From Planotetraspora phitsanulokensis (lineage in GTDB: Bacteria; Actinomycetota; Actinomycetes; Streptosporangiales; Streptosporangiaceae): DNA of 64,000 nucleotides. The notes below the pieces were generated by a model that saw only the letters and a program-made list of their open reading frames with translations, was not told the origin of the DNA and made no database searches. Positions 9,432 to 17,818 of this stretch are shown here, piece after piece; positions within the stretch are counted from its first letter, which is position 1; each line of letters begins with the position of its first letter. The stretch lies in NCBI RefSeq assembly GCF_016863295.1, contig NZ_BOOP01000025.1, positions 1 through 64,000 of the forward strand, read 5' to 3'. Made by a program: the position numbers and the translations under genes.

Positions 9432-9489
9432 GGTACTTGTTGTCTTACTTTGGTGCAAGTGGTATCTTCCCGGTACTTCGCTGGTATCT
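9432..9489. promoter_or_regulatory. Candidate operator boxes in the divergent glycosidase/importer promoter region
   Basis: TGGTATCT occurs at 9460-9467 and again at 9482-9489, exactly 22 bases apart, interleaved with GGTACTT at 9432-9438 and 9472-9478. Related TGGTATGC/GGTATCT boxes recur before the SIS gene at 16665-16710. The likely reader is the HutC-type GntR protein encoded at 15790. Only sequence repetition supports this. Confidence 0.4.
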
Positions 9490-9543
9490 GCCCACGTCGG
9501 CACAGGCACACCGGCGGTTTCACGCACTCGGTGAGAGGTGTGC

Positions 9544-10518
9544 ATGGCGCTGAAGCAGGCATTGCCCCGGGTTACCGCAGAGGGCTCGGAAAGTCAGATA
9601 ACTCCGCAAAAGATGCCATTTCTTGCGCGGTTATGGCGAGACGCGCCGCTGCTCGTCATGGTGGCTCCGGCCGCCATCGTGCTCCTGCTGTTCACGTACA
9701 TCCCGCTGCTGGGAAGCGTGGTCGCGTGGATGGACTACGTGCCGTTCCTCGGGTTCACCGGGTCCGACTGGGTGGGCTGGGACAACTTCACCGCGCTCTT
9801 CTCCGACCAGGCGTTCTGGAGCGCCGTGTGGAACACGCTGCAGATCACCTTCCTGCAGTTGCTGTTGTTCTTCCCGGTCCCCATCCTGCTCGCGGTGCTC
9901 CTGAACACCGTGGCGGTGCCGATGGCGAAGAACTTCGTCCAGTCGGTCATCTACCTGCCGCATTTCCTGTCCTGGGTCATCATCATCGCGCTGTTCCAGC
10001 AGGTTCTCGGTGGCGCGGGGGTCGTCAACCGGTTCCTGATCACCCACGGCCTCACGCCGTTCGAGGTGATGTCCAACCCGGACACGTTCAAGCTGCTGCT
10101 CACCACCCAGGCGATCTGGAAGGACGCCGGTTGGGGCACGATCATCTTCCTCGCCGCCATCGCGGCCATCGACCCCGGTCTCTACGAGTCCGCGACGATG
10201 GACGGCGCCGGCGCCTGGCGCAGGTTCTGGCACATCACGCTGCCGGGGATGCGGCCCATCATCGTGCTGCTGCTCATCCTCCGCCTGGGTGACTCCCTGA
10301 CCGTCGGGTTCGAGCAGATCCTGCTGCAGCGCGACGCGGTCGGCCCGGGTTCGGCGGAGGTGCTCGACACCTTCGTCTACTACAACGGCGTCGTCGACGG
10401 GAGTTGGGGGACCGCGACCGCCGCCGGCCTCATCAAGGGCGTCGTCAGCCTCTTTCTCGTCCTGGCGGCGAACAAGATCGCCCACCGGTTCGGTGAGGAA
10501 GGTGTGTACAAGCGATGA
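9544..10518 (+). CDS. ABC sugar transporter permease (LplB-type)
   Basis: The product is 324 residues from ATG 9544, preceded by GAGAGG at a five-base gap. It has six predicted membrane segments (first LLVMVAPAAIVLLLFTYIPLL) and the EAA loop ESATMDGAGAWRRFWHITLPGM, which contacts the ATPase. It belongs to the subclass of CUT1-like importers whose permeases resemble LplB/YteP and which typically carry oligosaccharides derived from complex glycans. It overlaps the second permease by four bases. No ATPase is encoded in the cluster, so a shared MsiK-like ATPase elsewhere is probably used. Confidence 0.93.
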   Translation: MALKQALPRVTAEGSESQITPQKMPFLARLWRDAPLLVMVAPAAIVLLLFTYIPLLGSVVAWMDYVPFLGFTGSDWVGWDNFTALFSDQAFWSAVWNTLQITFLQLLLFFPVPILLAVLLNTVAVPMAKNFVQSVIYLPHFLSWVIIIALFQQVLGGAGVVNRFLITHGLTPFEVMSNPDTFKLLLTTQAIWKDAGWGTIIFLAAIAAIDPGLYESATMDGAGAWRRFWHITLPGMRPIIVLLLILRLGDSLTVGFEQILLQRDAVGPGSAEVLDTFVYYNGVVDGSWGTATAAGLIKGVVSLFLVLAANKIAHRFGEEGVYKR

Positions 10519-11408
10519 GCAATCCCGGCCGGCCCGTCTGGCTCGGCAAGCCGAAGCCCGTGGCGGTCGCGCTCAAGGCGCTCGCCCTCGTGCTGATCAG
10601 CGCCGTCGTGATCTTCCCGTTCCTCGTCGTCGTCTCCACGAGCCTGGCGACCAAGAAGCAGATCGACGCGAACGGCGGCTACGTCCTGTGGCCCACGCAG
10701 ATCTCGTTCGAGGCCTACCACCAGATCTTCAACGGCACGCAGGTCGCCAGGTCGATCGTCATCAGCGTCGGCGTGACCGTCGTGGGCACGGCGTTCAGCC
10801 TGTTCTGCACGGTGCTGGCGGCCTACGGCCTCAGCCGGAGGGGATCGCTCTTCCAGCGTGGCCTGCTGTCGTTCGTGCTGCTCACCCTGCTGTTCGGGCC
10901 GGGGATGATCCCCGTCTATCTCATGGTGAAGCAGCTCGGCATGCTCGACAGCTACTGGTCGCTGATCATCCCGGGCGCGGTGAGCGCGTTCAACATCGTC
11001 ATCGTCCGCGGCTTCATCCAGGGCATACCGAAGGAACTCTTCGACGCCGCCCGCATAGACGGCGCGGGGGAATGGCGAATCCTCCGGTCGATCGTGCTGC
11101 CCCTGTCGAAAGCCGTCATCGCGGTCGTCGGCCTTTTCCTGGCCGTCGGCTACTGGAACAACTATTTCAGCCCGCTGCTGTATCTGAACGACACGCAAAA
11201 GTGGCCGCTTCAGCTCGTCATGCGCACATTCGTTCTGCAGAACAACGTCACCTCGACTGCGCACGCCATTCCCGGATATGTCGCGCCACCCGCGCAGTCC
11301 GTGCAGATGGCTCTCGTGGCGATCGCCACGCTGCCGATCCTGTGCGTCTATCCCTTCCTGACGAAGCACATGTCGAAGGGGATGCTCACCGGGGCCGTCA
11401 AGGGTTAG
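10515..11408 (+). CDS. ABC sugar transporter permease (LplC/YtcP-type)
   Basis: The product is 297 residues starting at ATG 10515 within an ATGA overlap with the first permease. It has six hydrophobic segments, and its EAA loop reads DAARIDGAGEWRILRSIVLPLSK. It forms the heterodimeric membrane channel with the preceding protein. The C-terminal VYPFLTKHMSKGMLTGAVKG tail is typical of this permease type. The binding-protein gene follows after 24 bases. Confidence 0.93.
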   Translation: MSNPGRPVWLGKPKPVAVALKALALVLISAVVIFPFLVVVSTSLATKKQIDANGGYVLWPTQISFEAYHQIFNGTQVARSIVISVGVTVVGTAFSLFCTVLAAYGLSRRGSLFQRGLLSFVLLTLLFGPGMIPVYLMVKQLGMLDSYWSLIIPGAVSAFNIVIVRGFIQGIPKELFDAARIDGAGEWRILRSIVLPLSKAVIAVVGLFLAVGYWNNYFSPLLYLNDTQKWPLQLVMRTFVLQNNVTSTAHAIPGYVAPPAQSVQMALVAIATLPILCVYPFLTKHMSKGMLTGAVKG

Positions 11409-11432
11409 TCGAAAACCGTAAAGGAACAGATC

Positions 11433-13103
11433 ATGGAGATCAGAAATCGATCCGGATTCGCGGCCTCGGATGAGGGCCTCAGCCGCCGGAACCTCCTGAG
11501 GAGTGCCGGGCTGGCCGCCGCGCTCATCCCGCTGAGCGGGGTGCTCGCCGCGTGCGGTTCCGACTCCGGGGGCGGCGGCGCCGCCGCGCCCGCCGCGGCC
11601 AAGGGGGTGCCGCTGCCGACCTATGTTCCGCCGGTCAAGCCCAAGGCCCTGCTGGAGGGCAGCGCCGAGGGCGTCATGGACGTCTACGCGTCCTTCCCGA
11701 TGGACGGGCCGCGCACGGTCAACGGCACGATCGGCGACGGCAGCGACTTCAACGTGCTGATCATGACGTACGGCCAGCCGTCCCCGCCGGTGGACCAGAG
11801 CCCTTATTGGCAGCTGCTGAACAAGGAGCTCAACCTCAACGTCATTCCCCACCAGGTGCCGTACGCCGACTTCCAGACGAAGTTCCCCGCCCTGGTGGCC
11901 GGCGACGACCTGCCCGAGTTCGTCTCCGTCCCCCTCTACGAGAACGTCGCCCGTCTGCCGCAGCTCGCCGAGGCGCAGTTCACCGACCTGAGCGAGTTCC
12001 TCTCCGGCGACGCGGTGAAGAAGTACCCCAACCTCGCGGGGATCCAGAAGGCGGGCTGGCTCAACGGCTACCTCAACGGCCGGATCTACGGCGTGCCCAA
12101 GTCCGACCCCGTGTTCAGCACGCAGATCTACACCAAGACCGACGTCATCAAGGCCGCAGGCGCCAACCCCCAGCCGACGAACCTCCAGGAGTTCAAGGAC
12201 CTCGCCAAGGCCGTCACCAACGCGCAGGCCGGCGTGTACGCGTTCGGCGGCAACATCGCCGACTTCATGATGATGATGTTCGGCGTGCCCAACAAGTGGA
12301 CGCGGAAGGCCGACGGCACCTTCGTATCGGCCTGGGAGCACGAGGCGTTCATCCCGGCCATGTCCGAGCTCGCCGACCTCTACAAGAGCGGCTGCTTCCA
12401 CCCCGACACCCCGACCCTGATGACCAACAAGGTCCAGCGGGACGCGCTCTTCCGGTCGGGCAAGCTGGCCATGCTGTACGACGGCAACCGCTCGGTCGGC
12501 ATCGTGGCGGACGACAAGGACGTCGTCTTCGACATCATGGTCCCCTTCGGCAAGGACGGCGGCAACGCCGTGCACTGGACCGGCGGCGGCGCCTACGCGA
12601 TGACGATGATCAAGAAGACGACGGACAAGAAGAGGATCGACATGTTCCTCCGGGTCCTCGACTACATCGCGGCTCCCTTCGGTTCCCGCGAGTCGTTCAT
12701 CATGAGCTACGGGGTCGAGGGCGTGGACTACGAGGTCAAGGACGGCGTCGCCGTGCTGACCACGCGCGGGCAGCGCGAGCAGGACCTCGGCCTGGCCTAC
12801 ATCGCGGGCGGCCCCCAGGTCCTGTGCGACCCGCAGGGCGCCCCCGGCGTCGACAAGCTCAACCACGACTGGCAGCAGAAGGTCGTCCCGATGCTCCTCG
12901 ACAACCCGGCCGCGCACCTGTACTCCGAGACCTTCAACGCCAAGGGCGCGTCCCTGCAGCAGCAGATGCAGGACGCGGTCACCGCGGTGTTCCTCGGACG
13001 GGAGCCCGCCTCCGGCCTGACGGCGGCGGTCCAGAAGTGGAAGACGGGCGGCGGCGACAAGATGGCCAAGGAGTACGCCGAGGCCGCCGCGCACGCCGGC
13101 TAG
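11433..13103 (+). CDS. Extracellular sugar-binding lipoprotein of the ABC importer (family 1, LipO-like)
   Basis: The product is 556 residues. The N-terminus has a twin-arginine motif (SRRNLLRSAG, about 17-26) and a lipobox LAAC with Cys near 42, followed by a Gly/Ala-rich linker, so it is probably Tat-exported and lipid-anchored outside the cell. The mature domain is large for a solute-binding protein, matching the LplA/LipO type that binds longer or modified oligosaccharides. Aromatic-rich stretches such as QSPYWQLLNKELNLN and HWTGGGAYAM are candidate sugar contacts. It is the third gene of the importer operon and is followed by a GC-rich hairpin that may favour higher expression of this subunit. 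Confidence 0.92.
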   Translation: MEIRNRSGFAASDEGLSRRNLLRSAGLAAALIPLSGVLAACGSDSGGGGAAAPAAAKGVPLPTYVPPVKPKALLEGSAEGVMDVYASFPMDGPRTVNGTIGDGSDFNVLIMTYGQPSPPVDQSPYWQLLNKELNLNVIPHQVPYADFQTKFPALVAGDDLPEFVSVPLYENVARLPQLAEAQFTDLSEFLSGDAVKKYPNLAGIQKAGWLNGYLNGRIYGVPKSDPVFSTQIYTKTDVIKAAGANPQPTNLQEFKDLAKAVTNAQAGVYAFGGNIADFMMMMFGVPNKWTRKADGTFVSAWEHEAFIPAMSELADLYKSGCFHPDTPTLMTNKVQRDALFRSGKLAMLYDGNRSVGIVADDKDVVFDIMVPFGKDGGNAVHWTGGGAYAMTMIKKTTDKKRIDMFLRVLDYIAAPFGSRESFIMSYGVEGVDYEVKDGVAVLTTRGQREQDLGLAYIAGGPQVLCDPQGAPGVDKLNHDWQQKVVPMLLDNPAAHLYSETFNAKGASLQQQMQDAVTAVFLGREPASGLTAAVQKWKTGGGDKMAKEYAEAAAHAG

Positions 13104-13136
13104 GGAGGGTCGGACCCGACCTGAGACGCCCACACG

Positions 13137-13168
13137 GAGGCCGGCGCCGCGCTCGCGTCGCCGGCCTC
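13137..13168 (+). terminator. Attenuating hairpin after the binding-protein gene
   Basis: A 10-bp perfect inverted repeat, GAGGCCGGCG (13137-13146) and CGCCGGCCTC (13159-13168), lies between the binding-protein gene and the ThuA gene. It could be a partial terminator or a 3'-protecting stem that raises binding-protein output over the enzymes; no T-tract follows. Confidence 0.45.
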
Positions 13169-13202
13169 GCCTGACGACTCCCGCACTACCGGAGGAACCA
13201 CG

Positions 13203-13937
13203 ATGAAGTTGAGACGCTCACCGTCCGCGATGGTGATCGTCGACGGCACCGACATCCACCACGACCTGATCGGTGCGGCGCTCGCGCTGCAGGAGATCGT
13301 CACCGAGGCGGGGCTTCCCACCGCCAGGGCCATGGGGATGGCCCGTTTCGCCGATCTCACACCGGCCACGGCCGAGGCGGATGTGTACGTCGTCTATCGC
13401 TCGTCCGTCACCTTCGACCAGAGGGAGCAGCAGGCCCTGTCCGACCTGGTCGCCGAAGGCAAGGGGCTGGTCGTCCTGCACGCGGGCAACCTGTTCGGCT
13501 TCGGCGAAGGCGGCATCGAGGCCGACCGGGTCGCGTTCGAACTGGTCGGCTCGCGGTACCTGTCGCACGGGGACTCCGGTTCCGAGGGCCGGTTCGACGT
13601 GCGGCTGCGCGGCACCCATCCGGTGACGCGGCACATGGAGGACTTCGGCATCGACGACGAGTTCTACGTCCTCGAGTACGCCCCCGACGTGCGGGTGCTC
13701 GCCGAGCGCGAGACCGCCGGCGGCGCCGAGCCGGTCGTCTACGTGCGCGACCACGGCCGCGGCCGGGTCTGCTACACCGCGCTCGGGCATGACCCCCGGG
13801 CCTGGGGGAACCCCGGCTTCCGGCAGTTGGTCCGCCAGGCGACGCTCTGGGCGGCGGGCCTCGAGGACGACGAGATCCTCACGTGGTCGACGCGCTGGCC
13901 GCTCGGCAACGGGCGGACGATCGGAGGTGCGGCGTGA
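13203..13937 (+). CDS. ThuA-domain protein (glutamine-amidotransferase-like fold)
   Basis: The product is 244 residues, with a GGAGGA ribosome site six bases before ATG 13203. The ThuA fold is recognisable from VVYRSSVTF..QQALSDLVAEGKGLVVLHAG in the first half and the closing YVRDHGRGRVCYTALGHDPRAW plus NPGFRQLVRQATLWAAG. ThuA proteins keep a class-I glutamine amidotransferase-like fold without the usual catalytic triad. They occur in trehalose and other disaccharide catabolic operons, often with oxidoreductases and TIM-barrel isomerases, where a role in keto-sugar chemistry has been proposed. Here it is translationally coupled (GTGA) to the TIM-barrel gene. Confidence 0.85.
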   Translation: MKLRRSPSAMVIVDGTDIHHDLIGAALALQEIVTEAGLPTARAMGMARFADLTPATAEADVYVVYRSSVTFDQREQQALSDLVAEGKGLVVLHAGNLFGFGEGGIEADRVAFELVGSRYLSHGDSGSEGRFDVRLRGTHPVTRHMEDFGIDDEFYVLEYAPDVRVLAERETAGGAEPVVYVRDHGRGRVCYTALGHDPRAWGNPGFRQLVRQATLWAAGLEDDEILTWSTRWPLGNGRTIGGAA

Positions 13938-14728
13938 GCCGTCCGGTGGCGCCCGCGCCGATCGCGGCACAGCTGTGGTCCCTGCACGAGGAGGCGTCCC
14001 GCGACCTGCTCGGTGTGCTCGAGCGGGTGGCGGCGCTCGGGTACGTCGCGGTCGAGCCCATCAGCCTGTACGGCAACCAGCCGTCCGTCGTGCGGCGTGT
14101 GGCCGACGGCCTCGGCCTGGAGATCTGCAGTGTGCACGCGCCGTTCCCGGTGGGTGACGCCGCCGAGGCGATCCTCGACGAGAACGAGGAACTCGGCGTC
14201 ACGACGCTCGTCTGGAGCATGGAGCCGGAGGAGTTCACCACGCTGGACGGCGTGCTGAAGGGGGCCGAGCGCATCAACGAGGCGGCGGCCAACGCCGCCG
14301 GGCAGGGCATGCGCATCGCCTACCACAACCACTTCGGGGAGTTCGAGAACGTCATGAACGGGGAGCGGGCCTACGACATCCTGCTGCGGGAACTGGACCC
14401 GGCGGTCGTCGTCGAGCTGGACGCCTACTGGGTCCGTACGGCGGGGCTCGAGCCGGCCCCCGTCGCGGCCTCGCTCGGCGACCGCCTGGAGTTCGTCCAC
14501 CTCAAGGACGGCCCGGCACGGGGGATGGACGACCACATGTTGCCCTTCGGTGACGGCGTGGTCGACGTGGAGGGCGTGGCCCGCGCGAATCCGGCCGTGA
14601 AGTGGCACATCGTCGAGGCGGACCGTACCCGCGGGGACATGTACGAGCTGCTGCGCCGCTGCTACGACTTCCTCGTCGGCCGCGGTCTCGCCACAGGCAG
14701 GCGGACGGTGGAGGCGGGGACGCGATGA
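13934..14728 (+). CDS. Sugar phosphate isomerase/epimerase-like TIM barrel (xylose isomerase-like family)
   Basis: The product is 264 residues from GTG 13934, overlapping the ThuA stop. An AP-endonuclease-2/xylose-isomerase-like barrel is shown by the strand order ending in YHNHFGEFE, VVVELDAYWVRTAG and LEFVHLKDGP, which supply the Glu, Asp and His metal ligands of the family. It probably interconverts or dehydrates a sugar or keto-sugar using a divalent metal. It overlaps the SDR gene by four bases, so ThuA, this protein and the SDR are made together. Confidence 0.88.
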   Translation: MSRPVAPAPIAAQLWSLHEEASRDLLGVLERVAALGYVAVEPISLYGNQPSVVRRVADGLGLEICSVHAPFPVGDAAEAILDENEELGVTTLVWSMEPEEFTTLDGVLKGAERINEAAANAAGQGMRIAYHNHFGEFENVMNGERAYDILLRELDPAVVVELDAYWVRTAGLEPAPVAASLGDRLEFVHLKDGPARGMDDHMLPFGDGVVDVEGVARANPAVKWHIVEADRTRGDMYELLRRCYDFLVGRGLATGRRTVEAGTR

Positions 14729-15714
14729 GTGCGCGACGGGTGCTCTTCATCGGGGGAACCGGCGTGCTGAGCGCGGCCTGCGCGCGGGAGGCCGTCGCGG
14801 CCGGCGTGGACCTGACCGTCGTCACCAGAGGCCGCACGACGGTGCGTCCCGTGCCGGAGGGCGTGCGCGTCGTCCACGCCGACGCCCGCGACGACGCCGC
14901 GATGCGCGCGGCCCTCGGTGACGAGACGTTCGACGCCGTGGTGAACTTCATCGGGTACACCCCCGAGGACGTCAGGGCCGACGTGGACAGGTTCGCCGGG
15001 CGCACCGGGCAGTACGTCTTCATCTCGACCGGGTCGTTGTACGCGCGGCCGGCCCCCCGGTTGCCGATCGTGGAGTCCTCCGCCCGGCGGAACAACGGCT
15101 TCGAGTACCCCATGCAGAAGCTCCGCTGCGAGGAGGAGCTCGAACGGGCGTACCGCTACGAGGCGTTCCCGGTGACGATCGTGCGGGCGGCGCACGTCTA
15201 CGACGAGACGGTGCTGCCCATCCTGGCCGGCTGGACCGCGATCGAGCGCTGGCGCCAGGGCAGGCCGGTGGTCGTCCACGGCGACGGCACCTCGTTGTGG
15301 AACCTGCTGCACGCCCGCGACTTCGCGCGCGGCCTGACCGGCCTGCTCGGGAACCGGCAGGCTGTGGGGCAGAGCGTGCACATCACCTCTGACGAGCTTC
15401 TCACCTGGGACGAGATCCACTTCTGCCTCGCCGAGGCCGCGGGCGTGGAGCCCAGGATCGTGCACCGGTCGAGCGAGGACATCGGCCGGGAAATCGCGTG
15501 GATGGGCCCGGTCCTGCAAGAAGATTTCCGACATTCGGTTATTTATGACAACTCGCTGATTAAGAGCCTTGTGCCGGGTTTCTTGCCACAAGTGCCATTT
15601 GCGCGAGGCGCGCGAGAGATTCTGTCCTGGTTCGATCAGGCGGAGTCGCGACGCCGGACGGACCCGGAGCTGGACGCGGCATTCGACCGCCTGGTCGGAG
15701 ATCGCCATGAGTGA
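14725..15714 (+). CDS. NAD-dependent epimerase/dehydratase (extended SDR)
   Basis: The product is 329 residues from ATG 14725 (ATGA overlap). The N-terminal Rossmann motif is GGTGVLS (10-16), with an Arg-rich end of strand 2 (VVTRGRTTV) that could favour a phosphorylated cofactor. The catalytic region has FISTGSLY and a YPMQK (YxxxK) motif near residue 130. A substrate domain ends with an EILSWFDQAE helix. The family performs epimerisation, dehydration or oxidation of nucleotide-activated or free sugars. In this setting it may create or remove a keto group on the imported sugar; the exact reaction is not readable. Confidence 0.87.
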   Translation: MSARRVLFIGGTGVLSAACAREAVAAGVDLTVVTRGRTTVRPVPEGVRVVHADARDDAAMRAALGDETFDAVVNFIGYTPEDVRADVDRFAGRTGQYVFISTGSLYARPAPRLPIVESSARRNNGFEYPMQKLRCEEELERAYRYEAFPVTIVRAAHVYDETVLPILAGWTAIERWRQGRPVVVHGDGTSLWNLLHARDFARGLTGLLGNRQAVGQSVHITSDELLTWDEIHFCLAEAAGVEPRIVHRSSEDIGREIAWMGPVLQEDFRHSVIYDNSLIKSLVPGFLPQVPFARGAREILSWFDQAESRRRTDPELDAAFDRLVGDRHE

Positions 15715-15789
15715 TGCTCGACCGCACGGATCCGGTGTGAGAATGACATTATGTTCGCCCGCGGAAGGCGGGCAGGAGCAGGGAGGGAC

Positions 15790-16563
15790 GTGGACCCGGT
15801 GAATAGGGTGTCTCAGGCGACTCTCATCGCTTCGGACAGCCCTGAGCCTCTGTGGGTGCAGGCGGCCGAGCTGATCGAGCGCCAGGTGCGCGAGGGGGTG
15901 CTTCCCGCCGGGCGGCGCCTGCCCGCCGAGCGCGAGCTGTGCACGCAGATGGGCATCAGCCGGGTGACGCTCCGGCGAGCGCTGCAGCACCTGGTCGAGC
16001 AGGGTGTGCTGCGGTCCTCCCATGGTCGCGGGTGGTACGTCGCGAGCCGGCCCGACCGCGACTGGCCCAACTCGCTGGAGTCCTTCACCGAGACGGCGCG
16101 GCGCAAGGCCCTGGTCGCGACCTCCCGGGTGATCCGCGCGGAGGTCAGGGAGGCGTCCCTCGACGAGGCCGACCAGTTCGGCGTGGCGGCGGGCACCAAG
16201 CTCTTCGTGCTCGAACGCGTGCGCATGCTGGACGGCCTCGCCATAGGAGTCGACGCCTCCCGCGTGGTGCTGAATCTCGCGCCCGGGCTTCCGGACACCG
16301 ACTTCGCCGTGGCCTCCCTGCTCGAGGAACTCGCCGCCGCGGGGGCCGAGCCGGTCGTCGCCCAGTCGGTCATCGAGTCCATGGGCTGCCCCGAGGAGAT
16401 CTCCGGGCACCTCGACCTCGTCCCCGGAGATCCGGTCCTGGTGATGCACCAGTCGATGGTCGACGCGGTGGGGCGGGTCGTGCTGGTGTCGACCATCACC
16501 TACCGCGGCGACCGGTACCGCCTGCGCACGTCCTTCACCCGTGGTGGAGGAAGCTCCGTCTGA
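15790..16563 (+). CDS. GntR-family transcriptional regulator, HutC subfamily (UTRA domain)
   Basis: The product is 257 residues from GTG 15790; GTG 15799 is an alternative with wider spacing from GGGAGGG at 15781-15787. The N-terminal winged helix has the GntR signature PAERELCTQMGISRVTLRRAL, and the C-terminal UTRA effector domain (about 85-245) includes KLFVLERVRMLDG and DPVLVMHQSMVDAVG. HutC members such as DasR and NagR sense phosphorylated amino sugars and repress their own catabolic genes, which suits the NAGK-type kinase nearby. It lies between the enzyme operon and the SIS-kinase operon, and candidate boxes for it flank both. Confidence 0.9.
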   Translation: MDPVNRVSQATLIASDSPEPLWVQAAELIERQVREGVLPAGRRLPAERELCTQMGISRVTLRRALQHLVEQGVLRSSHGRGWYVASRPDRDWPNSLESFTETARRKALVATSRVIRAEVREASLDEADQFGVAAGTKLFVLERVRMLDGLAIGVDASRVVLNLAPGLPDTDFAVASLLEELAAAGAEPVVAQSVIESMGCPEEISGHLDLVPGDPVLVMHQSMVDAVGRVVLVSTITYRGDRYRLRTSFTRGGGSSV

Positions 16564-16664
16564 TCGTTACGGCACCGTGGGATCCACGTCACTCGTGAGT
16601 CCCGCGGCTTCGTGCTGCCCGGGCTGTGAAATGTCCGCGAGATCCTGATCGGTACCCCAATGCG

Positions 16665-16710
16665 GCATACCAGGATCCATTACGGCATCATGTGGTATGC
16701 AGAGGTATCT
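16665..16710. promoter_or_regulatory. Candidate operator: inverted GCATACCA/TGGTATGC plus GGTATCT before the SIS gene
   Basis: GCATACCA (16665-16672) and TGGTATGC (16693-16700) form an 8-bp inverted repeat with a 20-base spacer, followed by GGTATCT at 16704-16710. The box matches those in the 9432-9489 control region. This AT-richer stretch is also the likely promoter of the SIS-kinase-dehydrogenase genes. Confidence 0.4.
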
Positions 16711-16771
16711 ATATTGAACCTTTTGGTCAGCTCGTGGCAGTAGTTGGTCCTCACAGGTCTCTCGAAGGGAA

Positions 16772-17818
16772 ATGACGGAAATGCCGGGAGAACGAATCCC
16801 CTATCTCGACGGCCGGGCGGGCCAGCCGGCCGCCCTGGAGCGGGTCGCGACCCGGGTCGCGGAGGAACTCGCCGAGGTCGCCGCAGGGAGTGACGTGTTC
16901 GCACGCAGCACGCGTCCCGTCTTCGTCGGAATGGGAGCCAGCCACGCCGCACTGGCCCTGCCGATGCGCATGCTCTCCGACGGCGGGCTGCTGGCCCGCC
17001 AGGAACTGGCCAGCGAGGTCGGCTCCCCGATCAGGTTCGCCGACGCGGATCTCGTGATCGGCGTCTCGCAGTCGGGCCGCAGCCCCGAGACGGTGGACGC
17101 GCTCGCCCTCGTGCCGGAGGAACTCCGGGCGGCGGTGGTCAACGTCGCGCCCTCCCGGCTCGCCGACTCGGTGGCGCACTGCGTCGACCTCGGCAACGAG
17201 CCCGACAGCTACGCCTCGACCATCGGCTACACCGGCACCCTGGTCGCCCTGGCCATGATCGCCCGAACCATGCTCGGCCGGCCCCCGGCGGAGATCACCG
17301 GCGAATGGGGCGGCATCGCCGACGTCCTGGCACGCCACGAGGCCGTCCTGGCACCGGTCGTCGACGAAGTGGCCGAGCGTGGCGGACGGGTCGTCGCCGC
17401 GGACGTCGTCGCGTCGGGTGCCGCCCGCTCCGCGTCGGAGTCCGGGGCCTTGCTGCTGCGCGAGGTGTGCCGGGTGCCCGCCTCGGCGCTGGTCACCCGC
17501 AACTACCTGCACGGGGAGATGGAGTCGGCGGGGGAGACCCTGCACGTGGTGATCGGCGACGGCCGGGAGTTGGAGCTCGCGCGCAGTCTGGCCGGTGCCC
17601 GACACCTCACGCTCTGCGTCACCTCGGCCGCCGTCGAGCCCGATGAGCACCTGCACGTCGTGCGCGTCCCCGAGGGCGTTTCCATGCCGGTGCGCACGGT
17701 CCTCGAGACCGCCGTCGTGCAGCGGCTCGCGGGATCGCTCGCGCAGGCCAGGGGCGTGGAGATCGAGGACTTCGTCTTCAACAACACCGACACGAAGATC
17801 GAGGAGCCGATCGGATGA
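16772..17818 (+). CDS. SIS-domain sugar isomerase/deaminase-like protein
   Basis: The product is 348 residues. Two SIS (phosphosugar-binding) domains are laid out as in GlmS/AgaS-type proteins: GMGASHAALALPMRMLSD (about 53-70) and IGVSQSGRSPETVDAL (96-111) in the first, and a weaker second half from about 190 (VVAADVVASGAARSASESGALLLREV). The SQSGRSPET loop binds the sugar phosphate. Relatives isomerise or deaminate amino-sugar 6-phosphates. ATG 16781, ten bases after GAAGGGA, is an alternative start giving a product three residues shorter. It overlaps the sugar kinase gene by four bases, which suggests a kinase product passed directly to this enzyme. Confidence 0.88.
   Translation: MTEMPGERIPYLDGRAGQPAALERVATRVAEELAEVAAGSDVFARSTRPVFVGMGASHAALALPMRMLSDGGLLARQELASEVGSPIRFADADLVIGVSQSGRSPETVDALALVPEELRAAVVNVAPSRLADSVAHCVDLGNEPDSYASTIGYTGTLVALAMIARTMLGRPPAEITGEWGGIADVLARHEAVLAPVVDEVAERGGRVVAADVVASGAARSASESGALLLREVCRVPASALVTRNYLHGEMESAGETLHVVIGDGRELELARSLAGARHLTLCVTSAAVEPDEHLHVVRVPEGVSMPVRTVLETAVVQRLAGSLAQARGVEIEDFVFNNTDTKIEEPIG

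Noticed and set aside
10380..13133. 917-codon minus-strand frame opposite the importer genes
   Set aside because: Antisense shadow caused by high third-position GC; the plus-strand permeases and binding protein have full family motifs.
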